The notes under the pieces were generated by a model. That model ran no database searches. It saw only the letters and a list, made by a program, of their open reading frames with translations, and was not told where the DNA came from. From JAUIIK01 sp963745675 (GTDB lineage: Bacteria > Chloroflexota > Chloroflexia > Thermomicrobiales > CFX8), in the NCBI GenBank assembly GCA_963745675.1, contig CAVUYM010000018.1:558001-622000 (forward strand): 64,000 nucleotides of DNA, read 5' to 3'. Position 1 is the first letter of the stretch. Every line of letters starts with the position of its first letter. This document shows, in pieces, positions 27,631 through 36,705 of this stretch. The position numbers were made by a program, and so were the translations under genes.

Positions 27631-27684
27631 GAACCGCCTCCACGACCTCTCCAGCCACGACCGGGCGATCCAACGGAAGCCGCG

Positions 27685-28631
27685 TCACGGCCCGCATCCG
27701 GGTACCGGAATCGACGAGACGATGTCTCGAATGACGGCTCGGGAATCGATGTTTCGCATTCGTGCGGCAGGATTTATTATCACGCGATGGGCAAGCGTCG
27801 GTTCGGCAAGATCCTTGATGTCGTCGGGAATGATGTACTCCCGGCCCTGAATCGCCGCCCAGGCACGCGCACTATCGCGCAACGCCAGAGAGCCGCGCGG
27901 ACTCGCTCCCAGATAGGTGTGGTCATGCTCCCGGGTTGCCTCAACGATATCGACGATGTAATCGCGCAAGCGATCGTCAACGTGAACTTGCTTGATCTCC
28001 TGTTGAGCGGCCAGCAGATCGCTCGTTTCAATGACTTTGACGACATCTTCGATTGGATGTCGCTCCCGCTGGGAATCCAGAATCGCGATTTCGTTTTGCC
28101 GCCCCGGATATCCGAGCGATAGCCGAACGAGGAAACGGTCGAGCTGCGCTTCAGGCAGCGGGAACGTGCCTTCGTATTCGATCGGGTTCTCGGTCGCAAG
28201 GACGACGAACGGTATCGGCAAGCGATGGGTGACACCATCGACCGTGACCTGGCTCTCCTCCATCGCCTCCAGCAAGCGCCGACTGGGTTTTCGGCGTGGC
28301 CCGGTTGATCTCGTCGGCCAGTACGATCTGGGCAAAAACCGGACCGGGCCGAAACTCGAAGTCGGCTTCTTTCATGATTGAAGATGCTGACGCCGGTGAC
28401 GTCGCTGGGAAGCAGGTCCGGGGTGAACTGGATGCGCTTGAATGAGCTACCGAGGCTGCCGGCGATCGCCTTCGCCATCATCGTCTTGCCGACACCGGGG
28501 ACATCCTCGACCAGGACGTGGCCCCGGCAAAGGAGGGCGATCAGGACCAGCCGCACCTCGCGGCTCTTGCCAATGATGACCTTGTCGACATTCCCAACCA
28601 GTGAATCCGCGATGTGCTGAACGGCGTCCAT
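27685..28631 (-). CDS. MoxR-type AAA+ ATPase (two frameshifts)
   Basis: The start is MDAVQHIADSLVGNVDKVI with GGGGAG upstream. Walker A is VEDVPGVGKTMMAKA (K49). An extra T at 28374 breaks the frame after GVSIFN; it resumes as EADFEFRPGPVFAQIVLADE, the Walker B region. A second extra base near 28274 precedes LLEAMEESQVTVDG. The sensor 1 region VLATENPIEYEGTFPLPEAQ and the lid follow. MoxR ATPases are chaperone-like remodelling factors encoded with DUF58/vWA proteins. This is the first gene of the operon. The gap to polA (28632-28991) holds an inverted repeat. Confidence 0.85.
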
Positions 28632-28861
28632 CTTCTCCCCTTCTCGGCGCGACACGTGCGCCGCGATTTTCATTGTCGTCCGCTACGGACTGTGCTGCAA
28701 ACCCGAAACGAAACAGGAAATGTGAGACGTGATGCTGATATCTATAAGTACGCACAAAACAGCGGCACGGATGGGCTCGCGACCGCTGTTTCAATTGAGA
28801 CGCACGCCACGCTTCACTGAAACCTGACTCACCGGGATTATAGCAATCCGAGCGAATTACT

Positions 28862-28920
28862 CGGGATGCACAGTTACACTCCGCCGCCTATAGAAATCCC
28901 GCGACTGTACGTGCATCCCG
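28862..28920. repeat. Inverted repeat between moxR and polA
   Basis: CGGGATGCAC (28862-28871) and its perfect inverse GTGCATCCCG (28911-28920) are 39 bases apart in the divergent moxR/polA gap. The match continues weakly inward (AGT / ACT). It may be an operator pair or a hairpin; nothing else in this 360-base gap is recognisable. Confidence 0.45.
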
Positions 28921-28991
28921 CAAACCATGTACGATCATGACACGCAGTCACAATAGCTGCGCGCCTTGGACAAGGAAGGAAGGTTCCAGCG

Positions 28992-31742
28992 GTGTCTGCC
29001 GACAAATCCACGAACGGTACTCGTCCTCGCCTGGTGCTCGTCGACGGTCATGGATTGGCATTTCGCGCCTTCTACGCCGTTCCACCATCTCTCTCAACCT
29101 CATCAGGAGAACTCACGAACGCGACATTTGGTTTCACTTCGATGCTGCTCGATGTGCTGCAACAGCACGAACCCGATTACGTTCTTGTCTCGTTTGATAT
29201 CGGCACGACATTTCGACACGAACAATTTGAGGACTATAAGGCGCATCGCAAACCGATGCCCGAAGAACTGATCCATCAGGTCGAGCGGATGAAAGAGGTG
29301 CTCAACGCACTCAATATCCCAATCTACGTCGCCGAAGGCTTCGAAGCCGACGACGTCATCGGTACCCTCAGCCGTCAGGCCGCCGAACAAGACCTCGAAG
29401 CCTATATCGTCACCGGTGACAGCGACATGCTCCAACTCGTAGACGAGCACGTACTCGTCGTTCTTCCCGGAACACAACGATTCGGAGATTACCGGATCTT
29501 CGATCGAGAGGCGGTAAAGGAACGCTATGGCTTTGGCCCCGAGCGCGTGATCGACTACAAGGCACTCGTCGGTGACAAATCTGACAACATTCCGGGCGTT
29601 CCCGGCATCGGTGACAAGACGGCGAAACAACTCATTGAGCAGTTCGCCACATTCGAAGAGATGTTCGAACGGGTGGATGAGATCAAGCCGCCCAGAGCCC
29701 GCAACGCGATGGCTGCAAATCGCGAAATCGCCGACCAGAGCCGCGAACTCGTCACCATCGTGAGGGAAGTGCCGATCAACCTGGAACTGGAACGCTGCGC
29801 GATACACGACTACGACCGTACCGCTGCAGTTGGCATCTTCCAGGAGCTTGAGTTTCGGACGCTACTCGGCAAGCTGCCTGGCGATCAGGCCGACGTCACC
29901 GCCGTCGGTGACGAGGTCGCGATGCAGCTCTCCGACGGCGTGTCTGTCGTCACAACCGAAGAGCTCGAGCAACTCGCAGATTGCATCTCCAAGGCCCCAA
30001 TGATCGCTGTCGACGTTGAAACCGACGGTCTCGATGTTCAACGTTGCCAATTGGTCGGTATCGCGGTAGCGACGGCCGACGACGCCGGCTACTACATCCC
30101 TCTCCGCCACCGCGAAAGCGAGCTTGCGGACCCGAGCGAGGTTGACCGCATCATCCGTCCAGTCATCGAGGCCCACTCGAACGCCATCGCCCACAATGCA
30201 AAATTCGATCTGGCCGTACTGCAGCGCAACGGATACGAGGGGCTCGCTTTCGCCGGAGACACGATGCTCGCCGCCTACGTCCTCGGCGAGAATTCGCTGG
30301 GCCTCAAGGAGCTTGCCTTCAACCGCCTCGGCCTTCAGATGACTCCGATCACTGATTTGATCGGCACCGGACGCAAACAGATCACGATGGACGAGGTGCC
30401 GGCTGATGAAGCGACACCGTATGCCTCTGCGGATGTCGAAGCCACGATGCGCCTCGAACCCCTACTCATGGAAGATGTCCGGGAACGTGATCAGGAAAAG
30501 CTGCTCAACACGATCGAAATTCCGCTGATTCCGGTCCTGGCGCGGATGGAGCGCACAGGTATCGCGCTCGATGCCGAGATGTTGGAGGAACTGTCAATCC
30601 AACTCGAAGCTCAGATTGGTGAGATTCGATCCGATATTTACGGCGCTGTCGGACACGAATTCAACATTAATTCGCCCAAGCAACTCGGCGAAATTCTTTT
30701 CGAAGAGATCGGGTTGCCAACAGGACGGCGCACGAAGACCGGATTCTCCGTGGCACAGCCTGTCCTTGAGGGACTCCGTGGCGCGCATGACGTCGTCGAT
30801 CTCATTCTCGAGTATCGCCAGTTAACGAAGCTCAAATCCACCTATGTCGACGCGCTGCCGGCACAGGTAAACCCGGATACCGGTCGGATACATACCAATT
30901 ACAATCAGACAATTGCAGCTACCGGCAGGCTGTCATCAACCGATCCAAACCTCCAGAACATACCGGTCCGGACCGATCTCGGCCGCCAGGTGCGCAGAGC
31001 ATTCATCGCGGAAAACAGAGAAGGTATGCGATTGTTCGACGAGCAGAGCATTCTGTTCGGCGCGGATTACTCGCAAATGGAATTGCGCTTGATGGCTCAT
31101 TACAGCCAGGATGAAGCGTTGGTCGATGCCTTCAAACACGGCCGCGACATCCACGCGGCGACGGCCGCCGAAGTATTCGGCGTACCGCTCGACGAAGTTA
31201 CGCCGGATCAACGATCTACCGCCAAGGTCGTCAATTTCGGGATCATGTACGGCATGCAAGCATGGGGGCTGGCGCGTGACACCGGCATGAGCCAAACGGA
31301 AGCACGCGACTTTATCGCCCGCTACAAGGAGCGCTTCTCCGGTGTCGACAAATTCATCGAGGAGACAGTTCAGGCCACCGAACGCGATGGATACGCTTCA
31401 ACGCTCTACGGCCGCCGCCGTTATCTGCCGGACATTCTCACCAGCGGTCCGGCACGCCAGGCTGCCGAGAGAGCAGCCATCAACCTCCCAATCCAGGGCA
31501 GCGCCGCCGATATCATGAAGCTGGCGATGCTCGACATCGACAAGAAACTGCGTGAGCGCGGACTTCGTTCGTTGATGCTTCTGCAAGTCCATGACGAGCT
31601 CATATTCGAAGCGCCAGTTTCTGAACTCGACAAGTTGCGTGACCTCGTTGTCAGGTCGATGATGGACGTCGCAAGCATCTCAGTTCCTTTGGAGGTTGAA
31701 CCGAAGGCCGGACCAAACTGGGAAGAAATGACTGCGATATAG
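28992..31742 (+). CDS. polA: DNA polymerase I
   Basis: A 916-residue, full-length three-domain enzyme. The 5' nuclease domain starts LVLVDGHGLAFRAFYAVPPS and includes EGFEADDVIGTLSRQA and DKSDNIPGVPGIGDKTA. The 3'-5' exonuclease keeps all metal ligands (DVETDGLD, AHNAKFDLAVL, YASADVEATMRL), so proofreading should be active. The polymerase domain has motif A DYSQMELRLMAHYSQDE, motif B RSTAKVVNFGIMYG and motif C QVHDELIFEAP. It acts in repair and Okazaki-fragment processing. GTG start with AAGGAAGG just upstream. Confidence 0.97.
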   Translation: MSADKSTNGTRPRLVLVDGHGLAFRAFYAVPPSLSTSSGELTNATFGFTSMLLDVLQQHEPDYVLVSFDIGTTFRHEQFEDYKAHRKPMPEELIHQVERMKEVLNALNIPIYVAEGFEADDVIGTLSRQAAEQDLEAYIVTGDSDMLQLVDEHVLVVLPGTQRFGDYRIFDREAVKERYGFGPERVIDYKALVGDKSDNIPGVPGIGDKTAKQLIEQFATFEEMFERVDEIKPPRARNAMAANREIADQSRELVTIVREVPINLELERCAIHDYDRTAAVGIFQELEFRTLLGKLPGDQADVTAVGDEVAMQLSDGVSVVTTEELEQLADCISKAPMIAVDVETDGLDVQRCQLVGIAVATADDAGYYIPLRHRESELADPSEVDRIIRPVIEAHSNAIAHNAKFDLAVLQRNGYEGLAFAGDTMLAAYVLGENSLGLKELAFNRLGLQMTPITDLIGTGRKQITMDEVPADEATPYASADVEATMRLEPLLMEDVRERDQEKLLNTIEIPLIPVLARMERTGIALDAEMLEELSIQLEAQIGEIRSDIYGAVGHEFNINSPKQLGEILFEEIGLPTGRRTKTGFSVAQPVLEGLRGAHDVVDLILEYRQLTKLKSTYVDALPAQVNPDTGRIHTNYNQTIAATGRLSSTDPNLQNIPVRTDLGRQVRRAFIAENREGMRLFDEQSILFGADYSQMELRLMAHYSQDEALVDAFKHGRDIHAATAAEVFGVPLDEVTPDQRSTAKVVNFGIMYGMQAWGLARDTGMSQTEARDFIARYKERFSGVDKFIEETVQATERDGYASTLYGRRRYLPDILTSGPARQAAERAAINLPIQGSAADIMKLAMLDIDKKLRERGLRSLMLLQVHDELIFEAPVSELDKLRDLVVRSMMDVASISVPLEVEPKAGPNWEEMTAI

Positions 31743-31848
31743 AGCGCCAGGACCAATCGAGGATTGCCCGATTCGGTCCACGTCCCGTACAATTCGGAGT
31801 TGTGAAACGCTTGTTCGAGCTTTAGTCCAATGGGAGCGTCCCCGCGCC

Positions 31849-32187
31849 ATGCCGATCTATGAATACGCTTGCGACAACTGCGGCCATCGTTTTGAAGCTC
31901 GCCAGAGTTTCGCCGACGATCCACTTACCACCTGTCCGGAGTGTCAAGGCCATATCCGGCGAGTGATCCACGCAAGCGGAATTATCTTCAAAGGTTCGGG
32001 TTGGTACGTCACCGATAGCCGGGATGCAAAATCGGCGGCTGTTCCCGCTGTCGATAGCAGTAGCTCGGACTCATCTTCGACCTCTGAATCGTCAAAGTCT
32101 GAGTCGTCCGCACCGGATTCAACGAAGACACCGTCGACGGCGTCGGAATCCAAGACCTCCGACTCCAAGGCCGCGGCTGACAGCTAG
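31849..32187 (+). CDS. FmdB-type zinc-ribbon protein with Ser-rich tail
   Basis: A 112-residue protein. The first 60 residues are the FmdB/CxxC regulatory zinc ribbon (MPIYEYACDNCGHRFE, then TTCPECQGHIRRVIHASGI, ending FKGSGWYVTDSR). The last ~50 residues are almost only Ser, Asp, Lys, Thr and Ala, a low-complexity, probably disordered tail. The family is widespread and of unclear function. It stands alone between polA and cysS, with its own start and no obvious operon partner. Confidence 0.85.
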   Translation: MPIYEYACDNCGHRFEARQSFADDPLTTCPECQGHIRRVIHASGIIFKGSGWYVTDSRDAKSAAVPAVDSSSSDSSSTSESSKSESSAPDSTKTPSTASESKTSDSKAAADS

Positions 32188-32306
32188 TCCCAGCAATCCG
32201 TTTACGCATCAGGATCAATTTCGCCGGGTCCCAGGAAGCTGGGCGCTTCGGCTTGCTTTGTTTGCGACTATGATTGACCGTCGAATCACATGATCGGAGA
32301 TTGACG

Positions 32307-33695
32307 ATGACACAGCAGATCTACAACACGATGACTCGCCAGAAAGAACCTTTTGAGACGATCGACCCTGGTCACGTGCGTATGTATGTCTGCGGCGTCA
32401 CCGTTTACGACGACTCACATATCGGGCACGCACTGATGGCGATCACCTTTGACATGATTCGCCGCTACCTCGAATGGACTGGATACGAGGTCAATCACGC
32501 CCAGAACTTCACTGATGTTGATGACAAGATCATCAATCGCGCCGCCCAGTACGGTGTCGATCCGCTTGAATTCTCGAATCGCTACATCGAGGCATGGCAT
32601 AAGGAATCAAAGGAACTCAACATCTTGCCAGCCACAATTTACCCGCGAGCCAGCGAGGAAATCACCGGCATGCTCGAGATGATTGGCGGACTGATCGAAG
32701 ATGGCCATGCCTATCAGTCCGACAACGGCGACGTGAACTTCGATGTCTCATCGTTCAAAGAATATGGAAAACTGAGCCACCGAAACTTGGATGACCTACT
32801 GGCAGGAGCTCGGGTCGCTGTCGATCCCACCAAGCACCATCCGATGGACTTTGTCCTCTGGAAAGCAGCCAAGCCGGGTGAGCCGGCCTGGGACAGTCCC
32901 TGGGGACCCGGACGGCCGGGATGGCACATCGAGTGCTCAGTCATGGCAGCTCATCACCTCGGTGGGCAAATGGACATCCACGGCGGCGGCGCCGATTTGA
33001 TTTTCCCCCATCATGAGAACGAAATCGCCCAGTCGGAGTCGTTCGATGAGTCACGCCCATTCTCGCGCTACTGGGTTCACAACGGCCTCCTGCAATTCAA
33101 GGGCGACAAGATGAGCAAGTCGATCGGGAACCTCGTAAGCCCGCGCGAGATCATCGATAACGGCGATGCCGGGCCATTCCGCCTGATGGTCCTTCAAACG
33201 CACTACCGTCATCCGCTTACGTTCACTGATGAGGGCCTTGAATCAGCCCGGCGTGGATACGACCGGCTGGTGAATGCCGTTCGCGACGCCGGCGATCTTG
33301 AAATAGTCGACGCTCCGGGCATCGCCGCAGAACTGACGTCAGCGGAACAGCGCTTCCGGGATGCGATGGATGACGACTTCAACGCGCCAATAGCCGTTTC
33401 TGTCCTCTTCGATCTGAGCCGCCTCGCCAACCAGTCCGAAGGCAGCGAAAAAGCGGCCGCGCAAGCGAAACTCATCGAGCTGGCTGGAGTGCTGGGTCTT
33501 TCACTTCTGGAATCGGCCTCCAGCGCGGGCGAAAGTGACGCTGGGCCATTCATTGAACTACTGCTCGAACTGCGACAGGAGCTGCGCGGCGCGAAGCAAT
33601 ATGCGCTTGCCGATGGCGTTCGAGATCGTTTGACGGAAATGGGCGTAACGGTCGAGGATTCGCCAGAAGGATCGACCTGGCGCTGGTCGAGCTAG
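32307..33695 (+). CDS. cysS: Cysteinyl-tRNA synthetase
   Basis: 462 residues from ATG 32307 (MTQQIYNTMTRQ), with GGAG upstream; the in-frame GTG at 32274 is less likely. Zinc/substrate Cys is C29 in MYVCGVTVYDDSHIGH, which also holds the HIGH motif; further zinc ligands are in HIECSVMAAHH. KMSKS starts at K268 (KGDKMSKSIGN). It charges tRNA-Cys. rlmB follows after 7 bases, a common cysS-rlmB pairing. Confidence 0.96.
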   Translation: MTQQIYNTMTRQKEPFETIDPGHVRMYVCGVTVYDDSHIGHALMAITFDMIRRYLEWTGYEVNHAQNFTDVDDKIINRAAQYGVDPLEFSNRYIEAWHKESKELNILPATIYPRASEEITGMLEMIGGLIEDGHAYQSDNGDVNFDVSSFKEYGKLSHRNLDDLLAGARVAVDPTKHHPMDFVLWKAAKPGEPAWDSPWGPGRPGWHIECSVMAAHHLGGQMDIHGGGADLIFPHHENEIAQSESFDESRPFSRYWVHNGLLQFKGDKMSKSIGNLVSPREIIDNGDAGPFRLMVLQTHYRHPLTFTDEGLESARRGYDRLVNAVRDAGDLEIVDAPGIAAELTSAEQRFRDAMDDDFNAPIAVSVLFDLSRLANQSEGSEKAAAQAKLIELAGVLGLSLLESASSAGESDAGPFIELLLELRQELRGAKQYALADGVRDRLTEMGVTVEDSPEGSTWRWSS

Positions 33696-33702
33696 CGATC
33701 TG

Positions 33703-34431
33703 ATGGCAAACGAACGGCTCTACGGCCGTAATGCAGTCCTCGAGTCACTACGTGCGGGCCGCCGCCAGCACGTCGCCTTGCAGATCCTCGACTCCATCGG
33801 AAACGACGAGCGCATCGACGAGATTCTTGAGCACGCCAGGCAGCAGTCGATCGGAATCGACCGGTTGTCGCGAGACGAAATCGATCGACTGGCTCCACAT
33901 GGCAATCAGGGCGTGTTGCTGGAGACGAGCTCGTATCCATACGCGGCGGACCAGGGCGACTCCGAGCCGGGACTTGACGCGATCGTTCTTGCCCTGGACG
34001 AGCTTGAAGATCCGCGCAATGCCGGATCATTGATGCGCACTGCCGAAGCGGCCGGTGTCACTGGCGTGCTCTTCCCGGAACGGCGCTCGGTCGAGGTCAC
34101 GCCTGCGGTCGTTAATGCCTCATCCGGTGCGGCCGAACATCTCCAGATCTGGCGTGAAAAGAACCTCGCGCGGTGGCTTTCAAAGGCCAGCGAGCTAGGC
34201 TACTGGATCATCGGACTTGATGGCGGCGCAGATTCTGAGAACCTCTTCGACGCAGATCTGCCACTTCCGGCCGTGCTTGTAGTCGGTTCGGAAGGGCGCG
34301 GTTTGCGGCGCTTGACACGCGAGCGTTGCGACATGCTCGTTCGGATACCAATGTATGGTGAGATCGAATCACTGAACGCCGCCGCCGCCGGCTCCATTGC
34401 TCTTTACCACCTTCGGGAATACAGCGGATAG
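33703..34431 (+). CDS. rlmB: 23S rRNA (guanosine-2251-2'-O)-methyltransferase / TrmH family
   Basis: A 242-residue SpoU methyltransferase. The N-terminal substrate-binding domain starts ERLYGRNAVLESLRAGRR. The three SpoU motifs are LDELEDPRNAGSLMRTAEA, VLVVGSEGRGLRRL and IPMYGEIESLNAAAAGSIAL, forming the trefoil-knot SAM site. It methylates the ribose of a guanosine in the peptidyl-transferase region; TrmH-like tRNA activity cannot be excluded from sequence, but the extra N-terminal domain favours RlmB. Confidence 0.9.
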   Translation: MANERLYGRNAVLESLRAGRRQHVALQILDSIGNDERIDEILEHARQQSIGIDRLSRDEIDRLAPHGNQGVLLETSSYPYAADQGDSEPGLDAIVLALDELEDPRNAGSLMRTAEAAGVTGVLFPERRSVEVTPAVVNASSGAAEHLQIWREKNLARWLSKASELGYWIIGLDGGADSENLFDADLPLPAVLVVGSEGRGLRRLTRERCDMLVRIPMYGEIESLNAAAAGSIALYHLREYSG

Positions 34432-34560
34432 CCAGGCGAAATCAATGCTCGTCTGTAACTCCCGAACACACACATATCTCTGAAATCACTGCCGGTCGTA
34501 GATGAATCCGTCAGGTAAGTCGGCTGGCACTGATCGGGCAGGTATACTTGACACCGCCCG

Positions 34561-34588
34561 GGAAGGTGCGTCCGTACACCCCTTCCCA
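34561..34588 (+). promoter_or_regulatory. Hairpin in the rplI leader
   Basis: GGGAAGGTG (34561-34569) pairs with CACC-C-CTTCCC (34578-34588) with one bulged base. It lies about 80 bases before rplI in a 238-base gap that also holds TATACTTGACA at 34544-34554 (overlapping -10-like and -35-like hexamers). A second weaker pairing, GCAACC (34609 region)/GGTTGC, follows. It could be a leader structure for rplI autoregulation; that is inference. Confidence 0.4.
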
Positions 34589-34669
34589 GCTTGAACGCAA
34601 CCGTGCTGGGACTCATGGTTGCCAGGCAGAGGCATTGATCAAATGAAGTGATTGAGACGAGGGTTAGAG

Positions 34670-35305
34670 ATGAAGATAGTTCTGACACAAGATGTACCGA
34701 AGGTCGGCGACCTCGGTACGATCCAGGACGTCAAAGATGGCTATGCCCGGAATTACCTGATTCCCCATGGCATGGCTCGAATTGCGACACCAGGCATGAT
34801 TCGTCAGGTGGAGGAACGTCAGGAAGCTGAACTCCGGCGCATCGCTGCTCTAGAGGATGACATGAGAGAACTCGCCGAGCAGATTGATGGCATCCGACTG
34901 GAGATCCAGGCGCGCGTGGGCGAACAGGGGCGGCTCTTTGGTTCGGTTACATCGAGCGACATCGCCGATCGACTGGGCGAAATTGTCGGACAGGAAATCG
35001 ACCGGCGCAAGGTCGATCTCGATGCGCCCATTCGTCAGGTGGGCGAGTTTACCGTCCCGATTCGTCTCGTTGGTCGTCTCGTACCGACTATTACGGTCGC
35101 CGTATTTGACCCGGCAGCGCCACTGATTGCGGTCGCTCCGCCCGAAGAGGACGAAGAGGACGAATCCGACGTCTATCAGGTCGAGGTTGAGGGCATCGAA
35201 GCCGAAATCGATCAGATAGCCGGCGCGGTCGACGAACTCGTTGCCAACCCGGAAGCGGACGCCATCAGCACTGAAGACGAGGACGACGAAGAAGATTCCG
35301 CCTAG
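34670..35305 (+). CDS. rplI: 50S ribosomal protein L9 with acidic C-terminal extension
   Basis: 211 residues from ATG 34670 (MKIVLTQDVPKVGDLG). The N-terminal L9 domain has the signature GTIQDVKDGYARNYLIPHGMA. The linker helix and C-terminal domain (RVGEQGRLFGSVTSSDIAD, VGEFTVPIRL) end near residue 150, the usual L9 length. A further ~60 residues are strongly acidic (PPEEDEEDESD, EDEDDEEDSA), which is unusual for an rRNA-binding protein. dnaB follows after 29 bases, a common L9-DnaB linkage. Confidence 0.94.
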   Translation: MKIVLTQDVPKVGDLGTIQDVKDGYARNYLIPHGMARIATPGMIRQVEERQEAELRRIAALEDDMRELAEQIDGIRLEIQARVGEQGRLFGSVTSSDIADRLGEIVGQEIDRRKVDLDAPIRQVGEFTVPIRLVGRLVPTITVAVFDPAAPLIAVAPPEEDEEDESDVYQVEVEGIEAEIDQIAGAVDELVANPEADAISTEDEDDEEDSA

Positions 35306-35334
35306 TCTCTCATTGGAAAGCAGAATCGAGGAGT

Positions 35335-36687
35335 ATGGCCCAGGCAACCAGAGCGGTCGATCATCAACCGCCCCACAATCTTGACGCTGAACAGTCAGTC
35401 CTGGGCGCGCTCCTTAGCGATCGTGACGCGATTATTCGCGTCGCGTCGTTTCTCCGTCCCAACGACTTCTATCGCCGTGCGCACAGCATCATCTACGAAG
35501 GGATCGTCTCGCTCTACAACCGACGCGAGCCGACCGACCTCGTCACACTCGTTGATGAACTCAGCCGACAGGGCCAAATCGAAGACGTTGGCAGCGAGGC
35601 CTATCTCGCTGAACTGATCGCAGCTACCCCAACGACGGTCCATGCCGAGTACTATGCACGAATCGTCACACGGACCGCAGTCCGGCGCCGGCTGATCGAT
35701 GCCGGCAGCGAGATCGTGCGGATAGGTTTTGACGACGGTACCGAAGTCGAAGACGCACTCGACAGCGCCGAACGCATTCTCTTCGACGTATCACAGCGAC
35801 GCGGAGAACGTGATTTTCGCTCGATGCGCGAGATCCTCGAAGACTACTTCGATCGCCTCGACACATTGCACCAGAACAAGGGCGATGTTGTCGGTGTGCC
35901 GACCGGATTCATCGACCTCGACAAGTTAACCGGCGGCCTTCAGAAGTCTGACCTGATTATCGTCGCCGCCAGACCGTCCGTTGGTAAGTCTGCCCTGGCA
36001 TTAAGCCTCGGCTATCACGCCGCTGTTCAGCACAATCAAACCGTTGGGCTCTTTGTCCTCGAGATGTCTGGCGAGCAGATGGTCCAACGATTGCTATCGA
36101 TGGAAACGGGCATCGACTCTCACCGCCTGCGGATGGGCTTCATCGACGATAGCGAGTGGAATAGCGTCGTGCGCGCATTCGGGCGCCTCTCAGAAGCCCC
36201 GATGTTCATCGACGATACCGCCAGCGTCACGATGATGGATGTGCGCTCCAAAGCACGCCGCCTGGCCGCCGAGCATGGACTCGACATCATCATCGTCGAC
36301 TATCTGCAACTGATGACATCCGGCAGGCGCAGCGACAATCGCGTCCAGGAGATTTCGGAGATCTCACGCGGCTTGAAGCAGCTTGCGCGCGAACTCGATG
36401 TGCCGGTCGTCGCGCTAGCTCAGCTTTCTCGTGCCGTAGAGAGCCGCACGTCACACGTCCCCATGCTCTCCGACTTGCGTGAGAGTGGATCAATCGAGCA
36501 GGACGCTGACATCGTGATGTTCATCTATCGCGAAGAAATCTACGATCCGGATACCGAGCGCCGCGGCATCGCCGACATCATCGTCGCAAAACATCGCAAC
36601 GGACCGGTCGGAACCGTTCACTTGCGCTTCTTTGACAAGACGGCTCGCTTCGCTGATCTCGAACTCTATCGAGACCCCGATCTATAG
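35335..36687 (+). CDS. dnaB: Replicative DNA helicase DnaB
   Basis: A 450-residue hexameric 5'-3' helicase of the replisome. The N-terminal domain begins PPHNLDAEQSVLGALLSDRD. The RecA-like domain has Walker A VAARPSVGKSALAL (K218), FVLEMSGEQMVQRLL and Walker B DIIIVDYLQLM. H4/H5 regions are LSQLSRAVESR-like (ALAQLSRAVESRTSHVPMLS, DLRESGSIEQDADIVMFIYR). No intein is present. ATG 35335 follows a GAGGAGT site. It heads a replication cluster with dnaD and a loader. Confidence 0.96.
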   Translation: MAQATRAVDHQPPHNLDAEQSVLGALLSDRDAIIRVASFLRPNDFYRRAHSIIYEGIVSLYNRREPTDLVTLVDELSRQGQIEDVGSEAYLAELIAATPTTVHAEYYARIVTRTAVRRRLIDAGSEIVRIGFDDGTEVEDALDSAERILFDVSQRRGERDFRSMREILEDYFDRLDTLHQNKGDVVGVPTGFIDLDKLTGGLQKSDLIIVAARPSVGKSALALSLGYHAAVQHNQTVGLFVLEMSGEQMVQRLLSMETGIDSHRLRMGFIDDSEWNSVVRAFGRLSEAPMFIDDTASVTMMDVRSKARRLAAEHGLDIIIVDYLQLMTSGRRSDNRVQEISEISRGLKQLARELDVPVVALAQLSRAVESRTSHVPMLSDLRESGSIEQDADIVMFIYREEIYDPDTERRGIADIIVAKHRNGPVGTVHLRFFDKTARFADLELYRDPDL

Positions 36688-36705
36688 AGGGAAGGTAGAC
36701 CCTTC

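Noticed and set aside
34525..34549. Shared CTGGCA-13-TATAxT promoter type before rplI and tRNA-Ser(CGA)
   Set aside because: Two occurrences with a non-standard spacing are too few, and CTGGCA is frequent in this sequence.
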